Shown: piece after piece, positions 37,801 to 48,207 of the stretch
How the letters are laid out: the number at the start of each line of letters is the position of its first letter
How positions within the stretch are numbered: the stretch's first letter is position 1
Assembly (NCBI GenBank): GCA_000310025.1
Contig: FN649727.1
Span: 2,212,762-2,276,761, forward strand
DNA length: 64,000 nucleotides
Reading direction: 5' to 3'
Origin: Ectocarpus siliculosus
Lineage: Eukaryota; Sar; Phaeophyceae; Ectocarpales; Ectocarpaceae
Program-made: the position numbers and the translations under genes
The notes under the pieces: model-generated
Told to the model about the DNA's origin: nothing
Databases searched by the model: none
The model's input: only the letters and a program-made list of their open reading frames with translations

Positions 37801-39076
37801 ACTCCTGACGCCTCAGCGCGGCTCCATCGTGGGAATTGACATCTCTAGCTCCGAGGGGGGCATCTACAGGCCTGCATCTTGAGCCACAAGCACCTCCACC
37901 ACCAGTGCAAAAATTTTCGATCCCTTCGATTGGCTCGCGCTCGCTGATGTTTGGCTGGTCTGGTGCGTGCTCGCGTTGCGCATGAGCCGCGGTTTGGGAC
38001 TGCTTCGCGCGCAGCATGGCTTGTTCACTGCTGCGAGTAGAGGCGAGGTCGATCTCCTCCTTGACTTCACTTATCCGCGAATCTAGACCCACCATTCGCA
38101 TCCTCTCCAGCATCCTTTCGTGAAAGGAGCGTAGAAATTCTTCAAAAAGAGACACAGGTTGGGCACCCCTGCACAATCCACGAAAGGTGCGAGGACAGCA
38201 GTTGGTCAGTGATGTTGGTGTTGCGTAATATGTCTCCATCACGTGGGCCAACTTGGAACAGGTGTACGCTGGATGTGGATGCGCACATGCACTTCCCTTG
38301 GCCCCACTTGGTTTAGGTGTCGGAAAGGATAAGCGCGATAGTAAATTCAGAGTACGACTCACCAAGCACGGCCCTCTGCTATTATCAGGGCCACCCTCTC
38401 GTATGCTTCAGCCATCTCGAGAACGTACGCCCAAGCTGCCCAAAACAAGGATAATTGCGTGCCGATACCCTCCGACTTCAGCAGTAGAAACACTTTATCG
38501 GCATCGTCGGATAGGTCGGCCTGCGTATCGCAATGTGTGGTATGGCGCATGTCGAGTTAAGCGCACCCGGCAGGTGTCAAGGGGCGGAGAAGAAGCAAGT
38601 CTATCAAACGCATACTTGTATGCATATCATGTCTATTTAGTCGTGGAATACATGTTCTACCCATAACGGTCCACGCAGCAATTGATCGTCCACACGTCCA
38701 CATACATGAACCAGACACGAATACGAACGCATACCGTAGGTTGCATAAGATATCACACCCCTGGCCCGATTTTCAAAGCTCGATTGCTCGGCAGGAAAAG
38801 CAGTGACGGCGCCGAAAATGGCGGGAGGCGTTGGAACGGTCTCGTCGAGAGCTTTCTGACAACGTCTCCTTTGATATCAGCATCCTCTTACGCGTGGAGT
38901 ATTGAAGCTTTGAAAATCGCATCAAAATTCTACACAGAACCGCGCATCAAAACTTACGTAGCGCATCCAGAGCTTAAGGTATCGCTCGTCGTTGCGGTAG
39001 CGCTGGTCGGTCTGGAAGCGTTCCAGGATCTCCGACAACGCCTCCTTTAGGTCGCTGCTCGTGGTGCTTGTGGAAT
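34811..39076 (-). CDS. BUB1: Mitotic checkpoint kinase BUB1/Mad3 type
   Basis: BUB1 scaffolds the spindle assembly checkpoint at kinetochores and phosphorylates histone H2A. Exons placed with confidence (minus, 5' to 3'): 38958-39076, 38363-38520, 38168 downward (3' end unresolved), about 37313 to 37119, 36874-36984, 36612-36764, 36103-36366, 35822-35976, 34811-35009. The N-terminus is the Mad3/BUB1 TPR region (YRNDERYLKLWMRY, then EGIGTQLSLFWAAWAYVLE). The C-terminus is a BUB1-class kinase: glycine loop LGEGAFAVVF, VAVK lysine, PWECFITLQLSERL, catalytic HMDIKPDNWLL, SLIDFGRAIDL, then DLYALGSCMYFMLHGVYLEV and DLWDKIFSELLN. All catalytic residues are present, so it should be active, unlike vertebrate BUBR1. 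The first exon and the middle (37314-37900, where KEN or ABBA motifs would lie) are unresolved. A possible earlier exon is 39496-39545. Confidence 0.92.
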
Positions 39077-39843
39077 CTAAATGCAGGAAAGTGCTGAAGG
39101 GGGCGCAGGCAGTGTGGATCGCAAGAATTTGATCTAACATACTATTAATAGGAAACATAAATACAAACACAGAAAGACTACACATTCGAGATAAGACCAC
39201 AGCAGTCAACGGGATGTGTTGAAGTCTTTACAGTAGTGACTGGAGGGACGCCAAATACTGCTGTAGTTACGGACACAGCTTGCATGGAGATGCTTGGTTA
39301 TAATGCGCACACATGGCAAAAAAGCGTTGTACATACCTACCTACATACCAAGAGCTTGAGATAAGAAGCAATGAAGCTGCGGGTCATCAGCAAGATACGG
39401 TTGGTTGTGCCTTGTTTTCAGTTTTTCATGGACTCCTGCTGTGTACAGCAGGAGTGAAATTTGATTTGAACCAAAAAGGCCCAACGTGCACATACCTCAT
39501 CGATTTCGCCAGGGGGTCGTGGCCTCCGTGGTTGGCATCACAATCATGCATGGTCATCGGTTGAATCGCTGTCCTTCTTCTGTTAGTCTCACCGTTCCCG
39601 TATCTTCATTGCACTCACGAGGTAGGGTAAAAAGCGTGACTACTGCTACCTGCTACATAGTCGTCAAGCTTGACAAGGGCTCGAGGTAGAGGGGATGCGC
39701 AGACAGCGGATTTTAAGATTACGCGTACACAACATCTACAATCGCATCGCTGATCGTGGCAGCTAAAATAGGGCATCAGGCAACTAAATACCACTGCCGT
39801 TGCGTAGTTAGTAGTTACCTGCTGAGCACATTGTGTACAGGGG
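39077..39843. promoter_or_regulatory. 5' region between BUB1 and the FKBP gene
   Basis: The two genes point away from each other. The true BUB1 start is probably inside this interval: 39496-39545 (minus strand) has a good donor and could encode part of the N-terminus (DANHGGHDPLAKSM). It also contains an exact 10-mer copy at 39256-39265 and a perfect 22-base palindrome, ctcctgctgtgtacagcaggag, near 39431. Confidence 0.4.
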
Positions 39844-42800
39844 ATGGTCGCGGTATCAGACCAATGGGAAGAGCTGCTTGGATCAGCTGTGCAGAAGAAG
39901 GTCGTCGTTGATGGATACGGCGAGTCGCCTGATCTCGGGAGTCTTGTGCTGTTTACATGGACAGGGTCCCCCTTGCTCGACAACGGGACGACGACGGGGG
40001 TAGCCTTTGCTCACAGAGAGAGGGCAAGTGCTAGGATAGGAGATGCAGACGAAATTCCAGGTGCCAGTTTTTTGTTGAGAGGAGCTAAAAAAATTCAATC
40101 ACAACACGTGTTTGGTTGAAGTTGTAGGACCGCCCTTGTCAATGCTTGTGGTATGCATAAAATCGGCGGATGTACTGCTGTAGTGTAGTGCTGTACACTC
40201 ATGTTGTCGGCGGAACACTGATGTTTGTAAAGGTTGCGTCGAACCGCGAAAGCTTTAAGCTCGTGTTCAATTACACCAACACATGGCATCTGGAGGTAGC
40301 GTCGATGTCAGCACGTGGAATCTCTGTATTGAAGTACAACTTCTCCTCGGGGAAATCTCGCCGAGACAGCGCAATGTGGACATACATGTAAATACTGCTG
40401 TACCCCTAAACCCCCAGAACAGGGGTTTTGATGCTGGCTCTTTTCTCATACTTTAATCCAACATAAGAAAGAAAACAACCTTCCCGCAAGGAGGTACCTG
40501 GTAATTATTACTGTTATCAGTAGAGGACACCATGAAGAGGCGCACGAGCTACTGCTGTAAGCGCACAGTTCAGGAGATTGGGGTCCGTGGCGGTGAGCAC
40601 GGCTGTGACAAATGTTGGATGCCGCTTGGTTCCGGCGCAGATTTCGGACTGTTTTCTGAGACTGCTGCAACCTTCGATATTTCAGCTCCAGTAGCAAACC
40701 TGAACGTGCCAGCACGCACGAAGCCTCTTCATGGTGTCCTCTACTGATAACAGCACTAATTACCAGGTACCTGTCAACACAGACCTTATTTGAACGCCTG
40801 CCGTTTTGGCTCTTTTGACTTCAAATTAGAATGGGGCGAATTTTTTCTTGATTTCAAAGGGGGCGTGCGGAGGTAGACGCGTGAAATGTATGTTTTTAGC
40901 AGCCTCTACTGTCGCCCTGTGCGGGATTCAACGATTTCTGTTTTTTGCGATGCCTCCCGACCGGTCTTGTGTGTCTGTTGTACAGTTTCTGGTGCTCTTG
41001 CGTGTGTTTTCAAAATTAGTCAACATCGAACTTGCTGTTCTGGGGGCCCTTAATAGCAAGGGTCCCTCCATGTGGAAACCGTGGAACACCCCCCCCCCGG
41101 GGGCCAAGATTGACAAGCAGGATAGCCACTTTAGGCGGCTCACTTGCAGCAGTCTGTTGTATAGGATTTAGTGTGTCCATAGTAAAACCAATATACTCAT
41201 TGAATAGACTAGGATTAAAACCATAAAATCCTCTTAATTTGTAGGCTTTCGTGTCGTCATACTATTTCCTACACCATACACTAGACCCCTCCTCGCGACC
41301 AAGATTGACGCGTATTCTTGGGGTGTTTCCATAATTTCCACTAGCTCTGTGTGGAATCCCGCGCGCGCGCGCTGAGAAAATGCCCGAAAAATGTCGAAAC
41401 CCCGGGGATTATGTCAAAATGCCCCCCCCGGGGACATTCAAGGCCTATCCCCCCCCCTCCCGCGACCAAGCATGACACTTACCCTGGGGTGTTCCAATGT
41501 TTCCACATGGAGGTACCCTTGCTAAGGATTGTTGTATGATATGCATACAATACAAGGTCTCCAGGCTCGGGCGCCAGGCGCCCTGGCCTTCAGGGTTAGG
41601 CTGAAGGATAAGTAAGTGTGGTGCGTGCGAAGACTGTGCACAGCATACCAAGGGCACGAAGCTGGCAAAGAAAGACGTTCCGACTACAAAATAAAAAATG
41701 GTTGCGACATGACGGAAAATTCTCAAAAGGTTCAGAAAAAAAATGTTGGAACTATCTTTCTTTGTGCTATCTACTGCAGGCAGAGGGTATTTAGCCTTCA
41801 TTTTTTCCTTGCGCTTGCATAATAAATACTCCAGAAGTAGTGTTACATTCGGGGTATATCATTCAAAAGGTCCCCACTAAATGTTGGAACTTTGCTGTGG
41901 GCCGCAATTTTTCTGCGTTTGGAATGAATACAATTGCAGCAACTATTTGCGACATAAAGAAAGACGGAAAATATTTGAACGTCTTGTACTTACCTTCAAC
42001 CCTCGCAGTGACCGTATCCATCCATAATTGACTGCCCCATCATCACCCTCCAGGTTGCATGTAGTATACTCGCTCGCTCGCTCGCTAGTACAAAATACTT
42101 GTACGGATCAGGTCCGCATTATGTACAGCAGTATCATCAGTATTCTGTTTTGAATTTTTCGTACATAAAAAAAGTTACAGATTAATAATATAAGTATCGT
42201 GACTGAATTTGGTTTGGAGTTTAGGTCCGCAAACTCGAGTACCACTGATGTGTCGCAGATATACTCAGGTGAGTCCGCACCGTGACCCTATCGGGAAGGT
42301 TTGGGTGGCCCTACTCTACTGCTGTTAGTGTTGTTGTGTGTGTGAGTTAGTTGTGCTGGAAATAAAGAAATGTTGCACTTACTTACGGATGGATTCAGTC
42401 AGGTGGGTCCGCTCTCCACCGGTACCCTACTAACTGCTATTGTTGTTACCTGTTGCTGTGTTGCAAGAAGACTACCAGCAGTAAAAATCTATGGATGAGC
42501 TCCGGCATTAACTCGTTGGAACGGAACACACACACACACACACACACCTTTTTGGTCAGGTTGGTGAAGATTTAGAAGTAAGGGTCGTTCTTAACGAAGA
42601 AATCAGATCTCGAAATCACATTTCGATATAAGAATAAAAGAGTCGGATCTACCCAAATCCAGACAGAAATGGCCTGTGTCTTAACGGGAGATCTGCCAAA
42701 TGGAAACGAATCTCTGCAGTCCACCACGAACAACCCGAGAGGTCCGCCGCTTGCCAACTGCCAGATTGCTGTTGTGACGTACTGTTAGGACGTGGCCGCA

Positions 42801-45800
42801 CCACATGGGGAGCTATCGCTCCCGAGAAGCACACACCAAACGCGTACATGGCCTCTGTGCGGTACTGACACGATGTCCATGCATGTGACACTTTGAATCG
42901 ACCCTCGTCCGACGGAAAGCCGCCAATTCGTCTGTGCATTTTTGAAGTTCGACAACCCACGGGAGACTGCCCCACAGACCAACACATCCCACACACGTTT
43001 TTTTTCGGGACCAGTCACGTGCAACAGCGATACGCAGTCACCCTCCCTTTGGGTTGGCTTTTTGCGCTCTTTCTTTCCTCTGTGCTTGGCGGTGGATGGA
43101 GTTCGTGTGGATGGGGGTAGGTGGGCACGCGCCGTGTATACGAGTAGACCGTGGTCCCGCAACTATGGACGCTGTTCACCCAAATCGGGATCCGATTAAA
43201 TGATTACACCTGATTTCAAATCCCGATTTGGTTTTGAGTCGTCCTGTTGTAAGTCCTGAAGATTCGACGGGTTCCATAACATTTCAGCCAATCAACGAAA
43301 GAGTTATGTGGATCTTCCGGTCTTATAACCAAATCTGAATATGATTTCGAGATCTGATTTCTTCGTTAAGACCGACCCTAAGTAGTGTGATCTTTGGAAA
43401 ATTCTTTGGAGCAGGACAAAGCAGGGACTCTGTGGTCGGCAGCTGGTGGTCGGTCATGGTTGAATGAGTTGACGTTCTCCAACAAAGTCTTGACCAACCA
43501 GCTGAGGGTTTCTTGAGAAGTGACAGTCTCCGGTTGCAGGAGATTGACGCGTTATTCACGGTGCTGTAACTCGGCCCGCACTTGGAGTCTCGAGCTCGCG
43601 ACAGGGGCGCTGTGATCGTGAGATTGGCACACCCACGTCGGCGAAGACGGCCGAAAAAAATGTTTAAACCCCATCTAAAAACAATTAAAACCGGTTTATA
43701 GCACGGCAACGTCTAGCTCAATGACTGAAACAGTGGTTGCGTGCATTCACCGTGCTGTAACTCTACTCGCCTTTGGAGTTTCGAGCTCGCGACAGGGGCG
43801 CTGTGATCCAGAGACTGGCCCGCTGCAGCGGGCAACAGCCAGCGAAAAAGAAAGTCTCAAGGCGCCCGCGGACTGATGCACCGAAAAAAACTTCTTGATT
43901 TTAGAGTGCTACAATAGTTGAACTCTTGCGTCTCAGACTTCCGACAGATGTTAGTTAGTCTATGCATACTTCGGACCAGTGTAAGGGACACATCCCCTGG
44001 GACGATAGAAGTACATTATGACACCCTATCCGTCTAGCAATAGGTATCGATTGAACGTGGAGCGTCCTATCGTCACGTACCGTAGGTATCGATCGCACTA
44101 CGGCATCCTTTCGATCAAGCAATAGGTTTGGATCGACAAAACTATGAGCCTATATTGATGTAATACGTAGCTATGATATTGTAGAATTACAATATGCGAA
44201 CATGCTGGCATTCCCAAACCTATCGCGTAACGCAATACGTATCGATCTCACGACGATACCTATCGATAGGCGACACGCCTCGCCTATCGACATTCCAAAG
44301 ACCATTAAATAGGCTATGGTCCGTGGTGTGGGGACATGCTCGTCAAAGCCCCGGTGCCTTCCTCCGCCGGCTCAGTATTGACTTTCAGAGGGCACCTAGC
44401 AGGTACACGCATCTGTGGTAACATCCACGCCTGACATGGCTCGCACCCCCATGGCGCGGGGCTACTGCAGTAGATTGGTTCCATTGGGAATTCTTCTCTC
44501 AGCTGTCCACATGTACATGCCGTAGGTTGCATAAGATAACCACACCCAACCCTAGACCGAATTTCAAACCTCTCATGTTCCATGACGAAGAGGAAGCCGA
44601 GATCAAATGATGCATTTTCGGAAAACTCTCGACGAGACAGTTCCAATGACGTCATTTCCGGGACCGCCACTGTTTTTCCTACAAGCAGTAAAGCAACGAA
44701 AATTGGTCCAGGGGGTGTGATAGCAACCTACGATATATTGTAGCTGCACGTCGATGTGCTGCACTTCGCAGCCTACGGTTGTACAACAGGCAGAATCGTA
44801 TGCATTCCTCTTCGGAGTGCATATGACGAGCACATTCGCAGTTTTTGTTCTTGACGGCCGCCTCGGGCTTCATTTCCTTCTGTTCGACTGAAAAATGCAT
44901 CCATACCCGCACTCTTTGAGCTCGAACGAAAACAAGGGAAGATCGGATGGCTTGTGTGGTACCCGGTATGCATTTTGTACAGCTGGTGCAAAGGTGTTCG
45001 ATGGCGACACTTGTTTTCTGCTGCGGCCAGAAGAAGCAGTAGCAAACCGCCGTTTTGTCATCTTGGTTTTAATGAGAAATCCGATCGGCAGTTTATCAAC
45101 CGAAAGGTACTCCACTTCGTATGCATACGTTGTTCCTAAGAAGCAGTCCACGCTCTCAAGGTCGTTGGAGGTTGATACTCGTTTCACGTTTCCACGGATT
45201 GGAGATTACGTCTCCCCAAGTAATCAAGTGAAAACAGTGTTACACCCAGCCGGCCTGACCAGGTGTACTCACCTTTCGTGTGGCAATCACTTGAGGAAGC
45301 TGGTATTAGGAATTCAGTGTACGAGGGGCATCAATATGAGGAACACCTGCTGCTGCCGCACGCGTACAGCATTTTTTTCAGCACTCCTGTTCTCTTTCCG
45401 GCGACGGTAAAACCCTTTTCCAACTACAGAAAACGTGGTAGGCTTAATCCAGATGAATTGAACTAAGCGTTGCCCTCCGTGGTCGAAGCGCACAAAATAC
45501 TGTTACAAGGTTTTGCTGTGTTATTTTCGCAATGCACGAACGTACCCTCCAGCCACACACAAAACCCTGTCAGTTAGCCTCGTGCCTGCCTCAACTCACT
45601 CTAGAATGCTTGCCTTCGAGTGGCTCTTGTTTTTTTTATTAACCATTGGCAGTGATCGTTCGCTACTTTGCGCCATTTTCGTTGGTGCTACATCTCGGTC
45701 CTCCGTTTTTATCAGGCGTGGAGCTTGGTCTTCGACATATGCGAGTAGGGCAGCAATGCCTGGTTCGATGTGAGGCGAGATTCGCTTACGGAGGATTGGG

Positions 45801-46689
45801 TTGCCCAGCGACAAAAGCAGGGGATACAGATCTTCCTCCGGACACAGATATCGAGGTCCGGCTCGAACTTCTATCAATTCTCCCCTCCACGCCTGTGCCA
45901 GATATGTCTCCTGAAGAGATCTGCGCGGAAGGGGAGCGCAAGAAGTTGGTAGGGAATGGGCACTTCGAGCGCACAGCGTACAAGAAAGCCCTTCGTGCGT
46001 ACACAGCAGCGGCCAACGCTGTTGCAGAACTGGAGTTCCCCACCGGAGATTCGGATACGTTTCGTGAGGCTCGCCGACTCAGAATCGACTGCGGCAATAA
46101 CATTGCGATGACGTGCTATCGATTGGGCGAGCTGGAAAAGGCGAAAGAGGCTGCTGTGGGTGTGTTGGAAGAAGATCCAACTAACGTCAAGGCCCTTTTT
46201 CGCGCTGGTCAGGTATCTTCTCTCCAGTCCAACTTCATTGAAGCAAGAATAGCCCTTGAGAAGGCTCGCGAGCTAAACCCGCGTTCTAAGGCGATTCAGG
46301 CGGAGCTAGGCCGCTTGGCGGCCCGCATCAAGTCATACAAAGCAAAACGACAGGCTATGCAAGAAACGATGGGCCGTAGTTTGTTTGAGGGGTCCAAAGC
46401 CCCACCGGGGCCGAAGAGGGTGTGTGAAATCGAGGGCGATGAGGCTCCTGCTCCCACTCTGGCGAATTCGATTTGGGCGGAAGCCGTTAGTTGTGATGCG
46501 GCAGGCCAGGTAGCGGGAAAAGGGGCTGGTGTCGCTATCGAAACCGATGCAGGAGAGAAGATGCGATCAGCGGTGCCCTTCGATGTACAACGATGCCGAG
46601 GACTTCGGGTATACGTTCTTATTGCCCTGGCTGCATGGGGTGGCATGCATGTTGCAGCACGCGTGGGTCTCACCTCGATTTATGCTTGA
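39844..46689 (+). CDS. FKBP38-like membrane-anchored immunophilin with TPR repeats
   Basis: The protein has an FKBP-type domain, TPR repeats and a C-terminal membrane anchor, the layout of FKBP38 (FKBP8), which binds Hsp90 and membrane-associated partners. There are two exons, 39844-40060 and 45716-46689, joining in phase 1 inside the FKBP domain (DEIPG / VELGLRHMRVG), for 396 residues. The FKBP fold spans about residues 15-130; three TPR motifs follow to about residue 270 (for example NNIAMTCYRLGELEKAKEA and ALFRAGQVSSLQSNFIEA); the last 29 residues contain a hydrophobic anchor (YVLIALAAWGGMHV). The loop that in active FKBPs carries FDSS and the conserved Trp is altered here (TTTG, IPGVELGL), so prolyl isomerase activity is probably weak or lost, as in FKBP38. 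The start is the first ATG of the exon and is not otherwise proven. The 5,655-base intron is full of repeats. Confidence 0.88.
40492..40772. mobile_element. 281-bp MITE with 50-bp terminal inverted repeats
   Basis: The left arm 40492-40541 (aggtacctggtaattattac and on) and the right arm 40723-40772 are reverse complements over 50 bases with two mismatches. The interior has no coding potential. A degenerate relative lies at 14269-14431. Because the terminal aggtacct is itself a palindrome, the target duplication cannot be told from the termini. It lies in the FKBP intron. Confidence 0.9.
40835..41080 (-). repeat. Dispersed repeat A, copy in FKBP intron
   Basis: This is the inverted partner of the repeat at 13710-13955. 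Read on the minus strand it carries the same landmarks in the same order, ending in tttgaaatcaagaaaaaatt. Its left part overlaps the start of the inverted-repeat element at 41055. Confidence 0.75.
41055..41523. mobile_element. 469-bp element with ~38-bp inverted ends
   Basis: The ends agcaagggtccctccatgtg (41055 onward) and the reverse complement of the sequence ending at 41523 match over about 38 bases with three mismatches. C-rich runs follow each arm. A third, partial copy of the end sequence (cgcgaccaagattgacg to tggggtgtttccat) lies inside at about 41298-41335. No transposase is present. The target duplication is not clear. It lies in the FKBP intron. Confidence 0.7.
42070..42086 (+). 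repeat. CGCT microsatellite
   Basis: The tract is about four units of cgct, in the FKBP intron. Confidence 0.85.
42526..42547 (+). repeat. AC dinucleotide microsatellite
   Basis: Eleven AC units lie about 30 bases upstream of the 799-bp inverted-repeat element in the FKBP intron. Confidence 0.95.
42581..43379. mobile_element. 799-bp inverted-repeat element with 5-bp target duplication
   Basis: The left end (agggtcgttcttaacgaaga and on) and the reverse complement of the right end match over the first 38 bases with one mismatch, then diverge gradually. The element is flanked on both sides by AAGTA (42576-42580 and 43380-43384), a five-base duplication. The interior carries no recognisable transposase, so it is non-autonomous. 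A five-base duplication is not typical of hAT, mariner or Harbinger elements; it is seen in Transib-type elements. It lies in the FKBP intron. Confidence 0.85.
43554..43819 (+). repeat. Two copies of a ~75-bp repeat
   Basis: Positions 43554-43628 and 43745-43819 share a sequence beginning ttcac(g/c)gtgctgtaact and including the invariant stretch cgagctcgcgacaggggcgc. The copies differ at a number of positions and are separated by about 115 bases. They lie in the FKBP intron. Confidence 0.85.
44041..44271. repeat. Cluster of TAGGTATCGAT motifs
   Basis: The 11-mer taggtatcgat occurs at 44041-44051 and 44083-44093. Related words (cctatcg, tatcgat, aataggt) recur, and a self-complementary cgatacctatcgatagg lies at about 44254-44270. 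The cluster is within the FKBP intron. It could be the remnant of a repeat array or hairpin element; no coding role is visible. Confidence 0.55.
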
Positions 46690-47032
46690 GGTTAGCCTGG
46701 GGTTGCTAGTTGGTGGCCAGAATTGTCACGAAGGACTCGTCGTGCTGATTGTCATTGTTGAAAGCACGCCTACGAATATCGTCGGCGTTGCTAGTCCCAA
46801 GTTGGCTTATTTTTTTTGCTGATTGTTTCGGGCTTGAAAACGGAAGCGGGGACGGATTCCAAGGCTTGTAAGCGTTATAACAGTTGCAACCACAAAAGAC
46901 CTTCGTTTGTCTCTTCTGTCGGGTCCTTCGTTCAAGAACAACCAGGTGAGCAGGCTCAGGCCGCAGTTATGTACCGACACTATGTGTTTTACTGTGACAA
47001 GGATTCCTATGAAAATATAATATACCAGTATA
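46690..47032. other. 3' flank of the FKBP gene
   Basis: This interval follows the FKBP stop codon and runs to the MITE at 47033. It probably contains the 3' untranslated region. No exon or RNA gene is evident. Confidence 0.5.
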
Positions 47033-47586
47033 CAGTACGGGCCCGCAATTTAGAAAAATTCCGTCAAGAAAGAAAGGCTCAACTTGTTACGAAAATAAGA
47101 AAAAAGGAGTAAGAAACACACCTCAATCTCGGCCACAACATAAGAAACGTCCCAATAAGAACAGGATCGTGCGATACCCCCAATACATGAGAAACAAGGG
47201 TTGCTGGGGGAGTGTTTCCAATAAGAAACGTTCCACTGCTCTTTCCGCCGTGCTCCCACCCCCCTAGCGGGACAACGTTTTTTTCGTAGGGGGGGAGAGT
47301 GATTGTTGGCGCTGCCCCCCCCGCCTCCGCGCTATTAAGCTGCTCGGCGCCTCCGCGGGTTGCTTTACCCACTGCTGCATGAATGTTTGGTGTTTGTTGT
47401 TGCATGCATATTCTAAGCCAGAAATTAAAGAAAACGAGAAATAACAGAATCAGGAGGATGCGACAGCCCAAAGGATATAAGGAATGCCTTTGAAGAAAAT
47501 GGACGCCTTCGGCTGGTCTTTCGACGCAACATAAGGGATTGAGCCTCGACCCGATTTTGACGTTTCTTATTTCCGGGCCCGTACTG
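47033..47586. mobile_element. 554-bp mariner-type MITE (TA-flanked)
   Basis: Both ends carry the 13-base inverted repeat CAGTACGGGCCCG (47033-47045 and its complement at 47574-47586) and are flanked by TA dinucleotides (47031-47032 and 47587-47588). The CAGT start and TA target duplication are the hallmarks of Tc1/mariner elements. The interior contains several copies of an ataagaaacgt-like word, one of them near the right end in inverse orientation. There is no transposase frame, so it is non-autonomous. Confidence 0.87.
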
Positions 47587-47588
47587 TA

Positions 47589-48207
47589 TTTGGTCAAGAC
47601 ATAACCGCTTGCGTGAATGCAATCAACGCCAAAATCCTGTTACGCCATATCGTCACGACACCTTTGTCTCTCGATGTTACTGTGCTTTGCTGGACCAGAC
47701 AAGATGTTTTCCGAAGCCACTTAGCGGTCCGAGTTCAAAAAAGGCTCTATGATTTTGCGAGCGTTGTTCGCCGTTCCGTATGGCACCCTCTCTCTCGCGG
47801 CGGGGCACAAGAGAAAAGGGAGCAGGCTTCAAAAGAGGCCGGACCTACCACTGGGCTATTAGCGAAAGATACCCCCAAGTGTCTACATGGCCACAAACCA
47901 GTTTTGAATCGCACAATCAACACACCTCAACTGGATGCGCCAGCTGTACCTGGTCACATCGGGGATCTAGGAACGAAGAGGCATTCATGGTGCACAAGCT
48001 AGGGAACGAGCGTTCCATATCAACTACACTTTCGACCTTTTTTTTGCAAAGACTACACTTCGCCAGATTGTCGATCTACACGCTGACCAATCCTATGCGG
48101 CACTGGCCAAAGCATTTCAACATCGCACTTTGCCCCAAAGTAAGACATTCATCAACCAGAGAACAACCACCGGATTATCCTAGGTACTATTTACAGCTTT
48201 TGTCATC
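47589..48207. other. Intergenic DNA
   Basis: This interval lies between the mariner-type MITE and the stop codon of the next minus-strand gene. Open frames exist on the plus strand (47613-48652) but run antisense through the better-supported coding exon and have no recognisable domain. It probably contains the 3' untranslated region of the minus-strand gene. Confidence 0.5.

Noticed and set aside
44870-45410. Nested gene in the FKBP intron
   Set aside because: Open frames on both strands are moderately long, but no domain, signal or splice-supported exon chain supports a gene.
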